Assembly: GCF_020520425.1 (NCBI RefSeq)
Contig: NC_079487.1
Location: 106,674,141-106,738,140, forward strand
Direction of reading: 5' to 3'
Source of the DNA: Spinacia oleracea
Lineage: Eukaryota > Streptophyta > Magnoliopsida > Caryophyllales > Amaranthaceae
DNA: 64,000 nucleotides
The position numbers were made by a program, and so were the translations under genes. Below the pieces are notes generated by a model. That model saw nothing but the letters and a program-made list of their open reading frames with translations, had not been told where the DNA came from and ran no database searches. Below, piece by piece: positions 1 to 11,526 of this stretch (the stretch's first letter is position 1; each line of letters begins with the position of its first letter).

Positions 1-2739
1 TTGACACAATATTATTAATAATGAACAGTCTATAAAAATGCAAATAATACCGTTTGGTACACGTTCAGTATTTACAAATATATTCCAGTTTCTATTATTT
101 GGTACACAGTCCGGTGTACCAAATTTCTTAACCACCATGACACTCATAAGTCTTTCATCTGCTTTAAAAGACTTCACAATAATACTTTGGGGGATTAAGC
201 AGTCCTTAAATGAAAGAATCACCATTCTTTCATTGTCATTGGACTACAGAATCCTCCCAAGGTATTATTATAAGCTTTCTGAAGCTACACTTGTACACTT
301 GTATATCGTCCTTCAAACAACAGCATATAGAATGTGTTTAATACCAATACCAGAAAAATTGATATCAAACTACTGCTACTCATACCAGATCAGCAACCTC
401 TTCTGCCAATGGCCTTCTTTCTCCAAATAGAGGATGGGGCTCCCGGTAAACAACATCAACCGTCTGTTGAAATGAAATAAAACCAAGAATATATTTAAGA
501 AGTACTAATAACAATGTCATATTTAAAGCAACAAACACCACATATATTGATCACAGGAGAATACACACCGATAACCTCCCATAGTCTTCAGTAGGCTTCC
601 TATCATGAAGTTTCACCTTCTCCACTTCCTCCTCAGTCCAGACTTTTAGTCTGGGGAACTCGTCCCAACGGACAGGAAGCCGACATAAACGATCTAGATA
701 AAAAACCTGCCAGAAATGGATAACTAATTAAAACATGCCAGAAAAGGACTACAACATACAACACTTATAATGAACATACTTATTAAATGTCAATTTCAGG
801 AGAGCACTCACCAACAAAAACAAAACACAACCACCAGTCCCAGCCGCATAACCCTGAACTTCTAGCTTCCGCTGGCATGTGATCGCGTAGTCTAGCAGCC
901 ATTTGTGACAAAACTCACACCAGTTATACTGATCTGCGTCCTTTGCAACACATACAACACCTAGCAGTTTCGTCGACATGTTTGCACCATCAGTAGAAGG
1001 ACAAAGAATCTGTCCCATTAGCACAATCATGAAGTTCTCCATGAACTCAGTCCTTTGACGTTGATTTGCGAGCGGCACTAAGTTGCCGAGCTTGTCCAAG
1101 GGACCTAACAACACGCGAGTTGCGTTGGATATCAGTACTGTGGTCTTGTTGTTTGCAGGGTTTTTCTCACCATACTTCACTGCATACACTAGAGCTTTTC
1201 CAGCCGGCAAATCAGAATCCTTTTCAGGGACGGGAAGCCCGCTGTTCCTCAAACCAAACACATCTTCCCAATGGCCAGGTGTGATCGGCAACACATGCCC
1301 GTCACCACCTACCAGATAACTGTTGACTCCGTCCAATCTGGTCATCAGCCAATAACAAAGCTGCCTCGGAAGCTTGGATATTTTCAACTCCAACAATCCT
1401 CCAAACCCCATTTTTTGCACACAGGCTCTTCTAGAGTCATCAAATCCAGCAATGATCTTTGAGAAAGCATCAGTGCGGCATATAACACTCGGTTGCTACC
1501 AACATGCCATTAAGTAAGTCAGAACCTAACATAATATCTGCTTCACAATCACATAATCATAATCTCAAGAATTAAATTACCATATACCTTGCGATCGCAA
1601 TTAGCCCTTTGGGTAGCAACTACAACATCATGACACTTGGCATATTCACCCCTAGATATTGGATGTTGGGGGATTGGAACCTGATCAGAGGGTACAACAA
1701 CATATTATTAAACAACTAGTTGATACTAATTTAATGAATACATATTAAAATAACGGTATAGATGTCATTCATACCCGCAGAAACACTCTCCTATTCTTGC
1801 CTCTCTTAGTCATTCCCTTATCTTTAAGAGGAGACTTTCCTTTTCTACGCTCTTTATCAACAATCTTACCAACCTTTTTCTTTAGCAACAACTTCTTCTT
1901 CACAGGCTTCCCCTGTTCTTCCTCGTCATCAGTATCCCCACGACGCCTCTTCCTAATCACCTTCAAATGTTTCTTCCTCAACCCATGTTGTTCATCTTCT
2001 GGATACCGCCTAACATTTTGGCCAACATGCTTCGGATGCTTCTTCCCCACTCTACGGACATCAGCTTCTCCATCTTCCTCGTCATCCTCTTCATCATCAT
2101 TTCCTTCATCCTCTACATCATTAGCTAAACGCCTGCTCTTAGCATACTTCCTACTGCGCTCTTTCATCTTCAACTTAGCAGCACGAGCATCAACTTCAAG
2201 ATCATCATAAAACTCATCATCCTCCTCTACAACAACAGGACGCCTTCCTTTAGCATTACCGTTTTCCTGCCCTGATTTTTCAACTTACACTTTACACCAA
2301 CATCATTTTCCCCCTCATCCTCATCCTCATCTACATACTCTTCGTCGTCGTCTTCTTCTTCGTCCTCTAACTCCTCACCCTCCTCTTCATATGGTGTATC
2401 TTCACTATCATCCCCTGATCCAACGAGATCTTCCTCGTACTCTTCATCATCTTCATCAATTTCCGGTTCCACATACTTCTTACGGTTACTAGTGCCGGGT
2501 ACCTGGGGAGGTTTATCCTTAAAAACTTCATTCATTGCAAATTTCTGCTAATATACGAAAACAAATTCTATGATTACGTAATGCACAAACATATTCATGA
2601 TTATTTAATGAAAAGACATATACAATATTAAGTAATACCAACCAAAATATTATATGGCTATCATAAAATTATATAAACAACACTTAACAACACTCACCCA
2701 TTGCTTATTTGATCCGGTGTGACCCTTTTTGAAGACCAT
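1..2739 (-). CDS. Uncharacterised multi-exon protein with charged N-terminus and MGFGGLL-type domain (partial)
   Basis: Exons inferred from GT-AG signals with a consistent reading phase: 2739-2698 (start MVFKKGHTGSNKQW), 2547-1775, 1680-1588, 1495-812, 706-569, 463-386 and probably 204 to about 51; the gene continues past the left edge. The second exon encodes an Asp/Glu-rich block (about 2310-2480) followed by a Lys/Arg-rich block (1790-2150), suggesting a nuclear protein. Exon 1495-812 carries KMGFGGLLELKISKLPR and a fold that I recall from uncharacterised plant proteins related to the Ulp1-protease/aminotransferase-like mobile-domain group; no protease catalytic residues are visible in the part present. 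Exon 2547-1775 is 773 nt, one short of a multiple of three, and the frame changes near 2280 in a run of A, so this copy may carry a one-base deletion or use an unseen splice. Function unknown. A transposon-captured gene is the main alternative. Confidence 0.6.
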
Positions 2740-3482
2740 CCTGAAATTACAAGGGGCCAATAAAGTGAATAAGAAACTGAATAACGAACTAACAATTACT
2801 TCAGGATTTTGAACTTTCAGAACAGCTAGGCATTACCAAACAAATACGACACTGAATAAGAAGCAACAGATGAACACATAACCAAAACATAACAAATATA
2901 AGCAATATTAAACCCTACGTTTGGTCAATTTATATAACAATTCAATAAACGAGTAACCATGTTTTGGGATATTCATGACAAAATACACAAACATTAACAT
3001 ATTTTAAGAACATTTTGACCAACATAAGCAGAAATCAGAATAACAATTAAAGAACAATTTTTGTACCTCAGGATTATTAATCAAATTTATTATAACAGAA
3101 CCCACTCCAAACCATCTAATTAATACGTATTATAACTATAATTCAGATAAAGATTTATGACTACAAATTCATTACTAACTTGAATCAGATAAAGAATATT
3201 TATTACAGAGTACAAAGTCATTTCCAACTACAATAGCATGCAAATTTCCAAACTATGTAAAAAATCAACACTTTCTATATTCCAGAAATCATACAACTTG
3301 CATAATAATCACCAACTTATATCAGAATTGCATAAAAATCATACCAAATCCATAATTATAAACCCTAATTATATTATTGTTAATAAAAATCAGATTTTTA
3401 CCCAAAATCGAAATGAACCCTAGATTATAACAGCAGAATACCTATACAATATTCTTCAATAAAGATTAACTCTTTACCTGAG
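2740..3482 (-). other. AT-rich probable leader intron
   Basis: Very AT-rich sequence with no coding signal on either strand, lying between the leader donor near 3482 and the acceptor at 2740. The small frame at 3238-3423 (+) has low-complexity composition and no homology I recognise. Confidence 0.35.
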
Positions 3483-3720
3483 ATTTCGCAATTCACCAAC
3501 TTCCTCTCGCAAGAAAAAACTTCAACCTCCTATCAATTATATAGTACGGGACGGCAGTTAAGAAGTGCGGCGGTTTTACGGCAGTTACGAAGTTGTAGAA
3601 TGGGAGGCGGTTAATCGATTGATGATTCCGAATTTGGAGGGAGAAGAAACGAAACGAGCGGGAGACGAACTGCAAGAACTGAAGCTTCCAAGGTAAGTTT
3701 TAGGAGAGAGAGTGAAAAGT
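3483..3720 (-). other. Probable 5' leader exon of the minus-strand gene at 1-2739
   Basis: On the minus strand this stretch is CT-rich like a plant leader and ends in CTCAG followed by GTAAAG, a good splice donor at about 3482. The next coding exon has an acceptor (TTTCAG) just before the start codon at 2739. The short open frame at 3493-3675 inside it has no recognisable domain. The transcription start is not defined by sequence alone. Confidence 0.4.
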
Positions 3721-3810
3721 TGGGTGTTAAATTTTATTACATCAGTTATTACAATTTACAGTTGCCAACAATATTTCCCCAAAATAATTAAAAGGAAAAC
3801 AAATTATTAT

Positions 3811-3845
3811 TTTTGAATTTTGAATTTTGAATTTTGAATTTTGAA
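3811..3845. repeat. Tandem repeat (TTTTGAA)5
   Basis: Five perfect copies of a 7-bp unit in the region upstream of the minus-strand gene. Confidence 0.9.
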
Positions 3846-5230
3846 GCTGATTTTAGAGAGAGAATGAGAAATAAAAAGGAGAAAGAAATTGAAAGTGGGC
3901 CAAACACCATCATACCTGCATTTACCTTTATACCCTTGGTATAGTCTTCAAAGACTCTAGTTGGTAGAGTCTCAGAAACCCTCATATGTAAAATACTACG
4001 GAGTAACAGCTTCCTGTCCAACTCCAACCAAGAACAAATGTAGGTGGGGACCGCTTGATATGTGAGTATGTGACTTCTCCTACGAACTCTTACATTGATG
4101 TCACTATGTCAGTAATAGTATGTCACGCTTCTACTCACTTGCTAATTAAACCCTCAATATATCATCACATTCGATCGCAGCCGTTGAAATTAATCCACGG
4201 CCCAATTCATTTGTTAACTTTTTTTTTTACTAATGTTTGTAGTAAAATCTACCTGTCCAATAAAAAGTGATACTCCATGAGTCCATTCCTCCATTTTTAT
4301 TCCTTATATACTTCGTATTTCGTTTTATTTTTATTTCATTTTAATCTTTACGTTTGAAATATTTGTTTTTACAACATAATTGTTCATCATACTCAATCAA
4401 AAATCGAGTCCATTGATTATTTAATCAATTAAATTTACTGGGTTTAAATCTTTCATACTTTTTCATCTAAGCATTAAATAACAACTCTCATTTTTCCTTA
4501 TGTGTTGATAAAATTAAAAACATTAATAAACGAAATTTGCATTGTTTAAGTAAAAAAAAATCTTTGTCCATATTACTTCTTAATTATTTGTTAAATCACG
4601 TGCATGATACTATGTCAAAAATAAAAAAGGACGGAGGAAGTAGTACATAATAAAAGAAGTAAAAAAATCCAACACATAATAAGAGGATCATGTTTTGATT
4701 GATGTTATTAATTTGTACTCTTATCCATTGTTGTCATCGTACTCTTTCTCATAAATAAGGTATACATTGTGATTTGGATTTTATACGATATGATCAGATC
4801 GGTTGTCTGGTTTGATCTTTCAATTTAACAAAACTTTAATATACGAGCACCCAATAATCTATAATAATTTATTTTTTTAATCAAATAATATCTTGTTAGG
4901 TTCATATTAGTCACTAATATGTATGCAATAGTTTTCAAATATCAAGTTTTGATTAATTTATTAAGAAGAAATTTAGGGTATTTCATATTCGACAATAATC
5001 AAAACCAACATAAAAGATGGTACAATTCAATATAATATAAATATTTTTAATCCATGACTGTGTTAATACTCCGAATGTTTTATTTCGACTGAAAATAATA
5101 TCGAGAACTTCGTAATCCATGCTTGATAAGTTTCTAAAATGAGCAAATTACAGTAATTAATAAACGTACTAGTAAGTTGTAACATTAACAAAAATAAAAA
5201 AGGGGTTAAAAAACTTAAAATAGAAAGATC
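3846..5230. other. Intergenic, AT-rich, with a possible Stowaway relic at about 4271-4643
   Basis: No gene is seen. A left part with CTCCATGAGTCCATTCCTCC and a right part ending GGACGGAGGAAGTA are reminiscent of the CTCCCTCCGT ends of Stowaway (Tc1/mariner) MITEs, but both ends are degraded. The frame at 4055-4270 has no recognisable product. Confidence 0.35.
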
Positions 5231-5234
5231 TCAA

Positions 5235-5295
5235 AAACCCTAATTTCACCCCCTTTTTGTTCGTCCCTGATACGATTCCCCTTTAGTTAGGGTTT
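5235..5295 (+). promoter_or_regulatory. Pair of telo-box motifs in the promoter/leader of the acidic-protein gene
   Basis: AAACCCTAA at 5235-5243 and its reverse TTAGGGTTT at 5287-5295 lie 100-160 bp before the start codon at 5396. Telo-boxes are known in plant promoters of growth-related and translation-related genes. The rest of the leader (5296-5390) is CT-rich, as usual for plant 5' leaders. Confidence 0.5.
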
Positions 5296-5395
5296 AATAA
5301 TTCTGTCCAAGAATTTATTCCTTCGAGCTTTCCTTCTCTCTCTTTCTCCAACATTTTCTCTCTCTTCGAATTTTCCAGCTTCTTAGGAATTTGCA

Positions 5396-8300
5396 ATGGA
5401 GATGATGCCGAGCTCAAACGATGTCGTTTTACGGAGTTTTGTGCTGGAGACTGTTGCTGCAGTTGCTGTTCACTCTCTCTCCTTTGTCCTAGCTATGGTA
5501 TCATTTCTCTCTCCTCACTCCTCACTCCTTTCCACCTCAATTTTAGCTTAATTTGCTTGTTAATGTATTTATTTTGTTTGCATAAATTCATGTTTTATGT
5601 GCTAATTTTGGGCATAATTAATTGCAAAATTCAGTACTTTTTTGCTTTAATTTAGTGACATTTCTAGCTCCTGCTAACTCAAGCTGGGTTTTGTGTGTTT
5701 TAATATAATTTTTTTTCCTGCAATTTTGTTTAATTTTATAAATTTAGCCGGTAGAATTATTCAATTATTTTGTTGTTTTTATAAATATAAACTTGAAGGG
5801 AATTTAATAACGTGGGTATTTGTTTTGTAATATTTGGGTGCAGATCTGAGCAATAGTATTATGATTTACATGCCAAAAGTCTTCAAATTTTATGTTTTAA
5901 CTTTAATTTAGTCTACGGGTATTGTTAGTAAGAAAATTTGTGGGAATTTTAACATTTGTGGATAGCATGTAAATATTTTTGAGGTTTTTGTTTGGTTTAG
6001 AATGTTATTGTTTTGAGGAAGGAAGATGGAACTGATTGGCCTTGTGTTGGTCAAAGTTTCCTTGTGCCCTGTTTTGTAGACAGTTGAAGGAGATTGTTTT
6101 TGGAAAAATGGGATCAGGACTTGAGCTCCTCTAAACGGGGTTTCTTGATTCTTGGGTCATGGAGTTTTGCTTCTTGTCTATGTTTGCGGTACAAGTAGTT
6201 TTCATGAAGGTTTGATAAATACCTGAAAATTTAGTGGTTTTGAGGTTTGATGTAGCCTATAGGTTACTGGAGCCGCTGAGTTGGCTATTTTCGGTAACAA
6301 CTGAGTTCTATGCAGGTCGCTAAAAGTTTGGGTTTTTGTTGTCATTAAAACTTGTGTCAGACAATTGGTTTGGCTCCTTATAGTCTGTAAGAAATTGCGA
6401 AGAGGAATAGTGGAGGTCTCATACTCTCATAGTGAGCTAATAAGGTGAAGCTCCCTCTAGGTATACATACTCGAGCTAATGGATGTGTAGATAATGACAT
6501 ACTGGGGGAACAGTGGAGGTCTCAAAGTGAGCTAGTAAGGTGAAGCATCCTGTAGATATAGACATACTCGAGCTAATGGATGTGTAGATAATGACATACT
6601 CGAGCTAATGGATGGTGTTTTATTTTGGTCTTGGCATAGTTTCTTAGAGGAAAATCCTTCTTGTTTCTTAGTCGTTAATGAAAGAATTTAACCATTCATG
6701 AAAGGGGTGTGTAGTATCTGTTCTATTTTTGAGTATATGGGTGTACAAGCTACAAACTGATTAATGGTTTCTCAAATAGATGTTCTTCCTTTTGTTAGTT
6801 GAGCTGTCATCCAGTGGACCAGTATATATTTATTCCCCGTGTTATGTTTCAGCTGTGGGAGTAAATGGAGAATGGGTTATATTTATGAGGATTATCAACA
6901 AGATTTTAGGGTCTTAAGTAATCACAGGCTGAGATTTTTTCTGGGTTTCAATCATGTTTGAAGCTCAATTGACTCGTGCTCGCTGGGGGGTTCTGTATAT
7001 TCTCTTTCTTTTTGTTGTACCAAGAGGAGTTTATCCTTTTGGGTATTGTTTCTTTATTTTAGGGTAGGGGTGACGTGCACACGCGGTCAGAGTCAGAACT
7101 CAAGCAGCCATGAAAACAGTCATGAAACTCATGAACTTATCATTGTTTCTTATCTCTTTGATATGAGATTATTTGTTGTGAACTAAATTTTTACATGAAT
7201 TGTTTTTAAAAATATTAGTGTTATTGTTAACTTGTTTGAATTCGTTAATCCTTATCTGAGCTAATTTAAGCTTATTGGACCCAAACTTATATTTTGACAA
7301 TGACAAGAACGGTAGTCAATATTTTGATGCACTTAGGTTGCATTACCACACTTGCGGGTAGACTTGAAGTCATGTTGTGATATGTTTACTTCTTTAGCAA
7401 AAGTTTGTAGCATTGTCTGGTAATTGCAGCTGTATCTTTGGCTGGATTATTCGAAGGTTGTCCTGCACTTAACCTCTTAGAGGATGAAAGTTGAAGATCT
7501 AAAGTTTCCTTTAGTCTACTCAGTTTAGTAAGGGTTTACTTTAGGACTTAGACAGAAAGAACCTTCATCAAGTTTTGTTGTTCTTATCATTTCTATTTTT
7601 GGTTGCGTGACAAAATTGCATGCAAGATTGCCAACAACGAGCAATTTATGGAGATAGGATTGCCTACCTGCTTTCATATCTAGTCAAAATATAGGTGGTG
7701 AGCTCCTATTTGATAAGTGACAATTTCTTGGAAGTTGTACAACCATTAAGCAAACATTAGGGTAAGCATGGTCACTATGCAGTACTTGATCGGATTAGTC
7801 TTGGTTAGCTTTGTGATTTGTGATATAGAGGGAGGGCAGGCTATTAAGTTGTGGAGTAATGATGTATGGATGAGGAGATCTGTGATCTCCCTGATTTCCC
7901 TTGGATGGATATGTCACTGCTTCTGTGATGTTAAATTGATGTGACATGAAGCCCCTAGGCCCTAGCCTTGGTTTGAGATTGTATTGATTAGAGTTGCAGC
8001 CAAGCCAATTTTATCTGAGAAATTTGGAATGATGAAGATGGTGATTCTTGGAATTGGTCTTTATGTAATTATGCTAATGGAACTGAATTTTCTTAGAGCT
8101 GAAGTTCTGAACGCTTCCAGTAGCATCCTTGTTTCATTGTTTGCTGTTCTTTTTTTGGGTTTAATATTGAGTTCGGATCCACACAAGTCTTTTCAATTAG
8201 TTTACCAATGAGTAAAGCGGATCCACACCATGTGATAAAGTTATAATGCCAGGTGTAGTCGATTTCCATTGGCTTTTGATTAGATTGGAAAATTTAGGCA

Positions 8301-9405
8301 ATTCAGTTATGTAATCTTTTTAATCTGATAACCTAAATCTGGATACATTGGTCCCAATGTTTTGTAACTGTCACAAATGTGATAACTGATAATCGAAAGA
8401 GGATTTTGCCTGAGTCTACCTGATGAGAAATTGGACGATGGCCAAACAGAACAATAGGTTATTAATGAGTGAAGACGATCCATACCATGGGATAAAATTA
8501 CAGTGTCAGGTGAAGTCGATTTCCATTAGCTTTGATTGGAAAATCTAGGCAATTCAGTTATGTAATCTTTTTATTCTGATAACCTGAATTGAGGATTCGT
8601 TGGCCCAAATGCTCCGCAACTGTCATATGTGCGATAATCCAAAGAGGAATTTGCCCGAGACTACCTGATGAGAAGTTGGCCGATTGTCAATAGAACAATA
8701 GGTTAGCAGATCAGGTCTACACTGTGCTGGGCCTGATTCAAGTTATGCTACTTTGAATGAATTCTTCAAATCCTAGCTAATCTTGATTCTTGATATAGTG
8801 TCCAACTATTGTCTATCTTCATGTATTATCATTGTATTTTTATTTTCCTGAACTGACACGCACATCCTTGGTAATCTTGTCCGATTCAGCTAGGATCTTT
8901 GCCACGAGGTGATATTGTGCTGCCACAGCAGCCTAATTCATTCAAATGGTCAGTTAAACCCTTAATTCATTTTTATTTCTGTCACTATGAGGCTGTACGT
9001 TCATATAACTGGAATATCAATGTCTGTCTATGCAGGCTTCCACGATCTGAATTCCACAATACAAAAAAACCTGATTCAGAGAATAAAGATGCGGATGAAG
9101 ATGATGCTGACGATGACGACGACGATGAAGGTGATGATGAAAAGGCTGGCGTTGAAGGTGGTGAAGATGAGGAAGGTGAGGAGGTGAACGACGAGGAAGG
9201 GGATGCGGAGGATGAGCCAGAGGCCAACGGGGAAGGAGCTGAAGGGGAGGAAGAAGAAGATGATGATGAAGATGAGGAAGATGAAGATGACGACGATGAT
9301 GATGATGACGAGGATGGTGGAGATGAAGAGGAAGAAGAAGAAGAGGAAGAAGAGGATGATGAAGAGCAAGAGGAGCCACCATCTAAGAAGAGGAAAGGGG
9401 CTTAA
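5396..9405 (+). CDS. Small protein with very acidic C-terminal tail, three exons
   Basis: Exons 5396-5497, 8890-8948 and 9036-9405 join in phase to give 176 residues (531 nt with stop). The N-terminal 34 residues (MEMMPSSNDVVLRSFVLETV...) contain a hydrophobic helix rich in Ala, Val and Leu; the middle reads LGSLPRGDIVLPQQPNSFKW; residues from about 70 onward are a nearly unbroken run of Asp, Glu and Gly ending PPSKKRKGA, whose KKRK cluster looks like a nuclear localisation signal. I recognise this architecture from plant proteins named only by similarity to acidic proteins (prostatic spermine-binding-like); the true function is not known. The first intron is 3.39 kb. Start chosen as the first ATG after a CT-rich leader; the exon 1 ORF is short, so the splice rather than ORF length is the evidence. 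Confidence 0.7.
6409..6616. repeat. Imperfect tandem duplication, about 103 bp, in the first intron
   Basis: The string AGTGGAGGTCTC begins copies at 6409 and 6512; both are followed by GTGAGCTA.TAAGGTGAAGC and GACATACTCGAGCTAATGGATG-like sequence, and the last part occurs a third time at about 6595-6616. Confidence 0.7.
8204..8712. repeat. Tandem duplication, about 255 bp, in the first intron
   Basis: Two copies (about 8204-8460 and 8461-8712) share long blocks such as GGCAATTCAGTTATGTAATC and ACAATAGGTTA, with scattered substitutions and small indels. The second copy ends about 180 bp before the exon 2 acceptor. Confidence 0.8.
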
Positions 9406-9954
9406 TAGAGAATCCCCCTTTTTAACCTTTGTTCTTTTCTTTTCTTTTCCTTTCTAAATTATGTCTTTTCAATGGGTGAAGAATGTTGGGGGTAGCCTTT
9501 GTTCAAATGTGAGGATTAAGCTTGTCACGAATGTAGAAAAAAAGAACATTGAAGTGTTGATGTATTAACTGATGTGATGTTAACAATTTTAGAAAATAAA
9601 TTACCTTTTTAGTTCCACTTTATGCTATTAGCAACAATAATACATTACTCTTTCAGTCTTTTCCCCCTGTTTCTTCATAATGCCGGATCTGTATTATCTT
9701 GGTCCAAAATTAGTGTTCTTCTGTATTGCAAATGATGTAGGCGAGATCTAATCCCGCTATCCACAAATGGATACGTTTTGTTTTGAGGTGAGAATTAGCG
9801 AAGGGAATAAAATAATGATACTTTAAGGGTAAGAGTTCACAACCGCGCGTACTCATCATATATTCTTGTAAAAGACAGTGAAGCACTAGACATTTTATTC
9901 TCAACAAAATAAAAAGTAAAGTTTAAAGAATTAAAGATAGAAAATTATCCCCAT
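9406..9954. other. 3' region of the acidic-protein gene and intergenic DNA
   Basis: T-rich 3' untranslated sequence follows the stop; a possible poly(A) signal region (AAAATAAATTA) lies at about 9594. The minus frame at 9710-9907 lies downstream of the TPD1-like frame and shows no domain. No other feature is seen. Confidence 0.4.
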
Positions 9955-10275
9955 TTATGAGCATAAGACATCAGCATGTGATGGGACCCAATAAACAGCA
10001 GAATCCCAAGCATAAGAGAAGTCGACATGTTCACCTGGCTTCAAAAACTGACCGTTTTTGAGAAGGCAAGTATTCCCATTTTTAGAGAAAATAGCAGGAT
10101 CAACATATTCTACAGTTTGCCAATCTTTGCAGTTTGTAAAACTTATGTTTCCCATTGAACATTCTTTGCAGGTGTGTAACATTGTCACATTCCATTCTTG
10201 CTTCCCTTTCACTATTCTCTCACTCCTATGTAATGGACAAATCATTTGATGCACTTAGGATCTAACCATGTTCAA
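9955..10275 (-). pseudogene. TPD1-like (TAPETUM DETERMINANT 1 family) gene, N-terminal part decayed
   Basis: The minus-strand frame encodes the second exon of a TPD1-like secreted protein: EWNVTMLHTCKECS, a paired-Cys core, YVDPAIFSKNG, and the C-terminal FSYAWDSAVYW...SHADVLCS. It aligns by eye with the two intact copies at 27140 and 36293. TPD1 family members are small Cys-rich secreted ligands; TPD1 itself acts through the EMS1 receptor kinase in anther development. Here the expected start of the mature part (a Cys followed by a D-L-x-I motif) can be seen only in other frames between about 10225 and 10260, which suggests small frameshifts. No convincing signal-peptide exon was found in the next 400 bp upstream, whereas both other copies have one. 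A distant first exon is the alternative. Confidence 0.6.
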
Positions 10276-10731
10276 TTATGGACAATGCACTTATTTCCCC
10301 CACTAGTGTAGTTCAAGGACCATGTACATAATTACATATTGCTAACATGTTATGTGAATCCTAAATGACTATCAGTGAAACGGATCGATTTGGTGTTGGG
10401 ATTCTCTCCATTTCTTATCTTAAGATTTTGCGCACTTAAGCTAGTAAAAAGAACAATTCCCAATCCCTCCCTCCCCCATATTGTCCTTTCATGCAATCAC
10501 AACCGTTGATTTTGAAAACATACCATCCAGATATCCACATACTTTAGGAAATGGAGAGGATACACCAGAACACCACTTAGTTCGAAAAGAAATCTTGATT
10601 AAAAGTTACAAAATTTATTTTTTATATCCCTCTGTCCCAAAATAGCTTCCGATTTGTGACATAACTAATTGTTCAAATTACACTATCGAATAATCTCCAT
10701 TTTGATGGGCTCTCTCCAAGAAGAAAAAATA
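10276..10731. other. Intergenic with a possible Stowaway end
   Basis: Only ATCCCTCTGTCCCAAAATAG near 10629 resembles a Stowaway-type terminus. No right end was found on the near side, because a foldback element begins at 10741. Confidence 0.3.
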
Positions 10732-10740
10732 TTTACGCTA

Positions 10741-11526
10741 GGCAAATTTGCCAAAAAGGACATTTTATAACCTAAAATTTGTGAGAAAGGACCTTATATA
10801 GTTTTTTTTTGCGAAATCACACATTAATGTAAATCTTTTTTGCGAAAGACAACATGAGGGAAGTTTCCGACATTGACTGAGCTTTTCCAGCAATTGACTT
10901 GCACGTGTGACTTCATTTTGTTACATTTTCAACAAAACACATTGTTAAAGTGATGTTTATTTTGGTAGTGCTCAATTTTGATATAGTGTGTCGCGTTTAG
11001 GGAAGTTGTTTCGTTTCCACTAAATATGCTCGTTTTCAAAAGTTAACATGTAAAATGAAGCCACGTGTGCTGCTCACGTGTAAATCAATGGTCGGAAAAG
11101 CTCATTCACTACAAGAATTTGTATCTTTAATGACAACCTAATTACGACGGGTCAAAAATCCCGTCGCAAAAGGCTTTTGCGACGGGGCTAACAACCAAAC
11201 AATGACGGGAATAACCGTCGCAAATGTCTTTTACGACGGGTTTACGACGGATTTACGACGAGATTTTTTATTAACGACGGCCCCCTTTTATGACGGGTTC
11301 GCGACAGGAAATCCCGTCGTTAATCAACGATTATTGGCCTTTCGTGACGGGATTTCCCCGTTAATAGTACAATTTCTTGTAGTGTCGGCAAATGCCGAAA
11401 ACTTTCTTTTGGCTGTCTTTCGCAAAAAAAAATTAAGATTAAGGTATATTTTTACAAATTTTTTTATATAAGGTCATTTCTCGTAAAATTTAGACTGTAA
11501 AAGGTCTTTACTTTTAAAAATTTCCC
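10741..11526. mobile_element. Mutator-like foldback element with 9-bp target repeat
   Basis: The identical 9-mer TTTACGCTA flanks the element at 10732-10740 and 11527-11535, the repeat size made by Mutator-like transposases. The two ends are long, imperfect inverted repeats: the left arm (AAATTTGCC, GTGAGAAAGGACCTTATATA) is matched in reverse by the right arm (TATATAAGGTCATTTCTC, AAATTT). A second inverted pair lies inside (GAGCTTTTCC near 10877; GGAAAAGCTC near 11093). No transposase is present, so it is non-autonomous. A CACTA MITE (11107-11384) sits inside it and is therefore younger. Confidence 0.8.
11107..11384 (+). mobile_element. CACTA-type MITE, GACGGG family, copy 1
   Basis: Begins CACTACAAGAATTTG and ends TTCTTGTAGTG, the typical CACTA (En/Spm) terminal inverted repeat. 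The 278-bp body has many copies of GACGGG and its complement CCCGTC, which can pair into short hairpins. It is inserted in the Mutator-like element 10741-11526. A clear 3-bp target repeat is not visible here. Sister copies at 31758 and 57994. Confidence 0.8.

Noticed and set aside
38-430. Plus-strand open frame, 130 residues
   Set aside because: It overlaps two minus-strand exons that fit splice phases of the gene at 1-2739, and it has no domain.
1797-2210. Plus-strand Ser/Phe-rich frame
   Set aside because: Antisense of the Lys/Asp-rich exon; its composition is explained by that strand.
8985-9382. Several minus-strand frames rich in His/Leu or Ile/Phe
   Set aside because: Antisense shadows of the Asp/Glu-rich exon 3.
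11202-11471. Plus frame of 89 residues
   Set aside because: It spans a CACTA MITE and the arm of a Mutator-like element.
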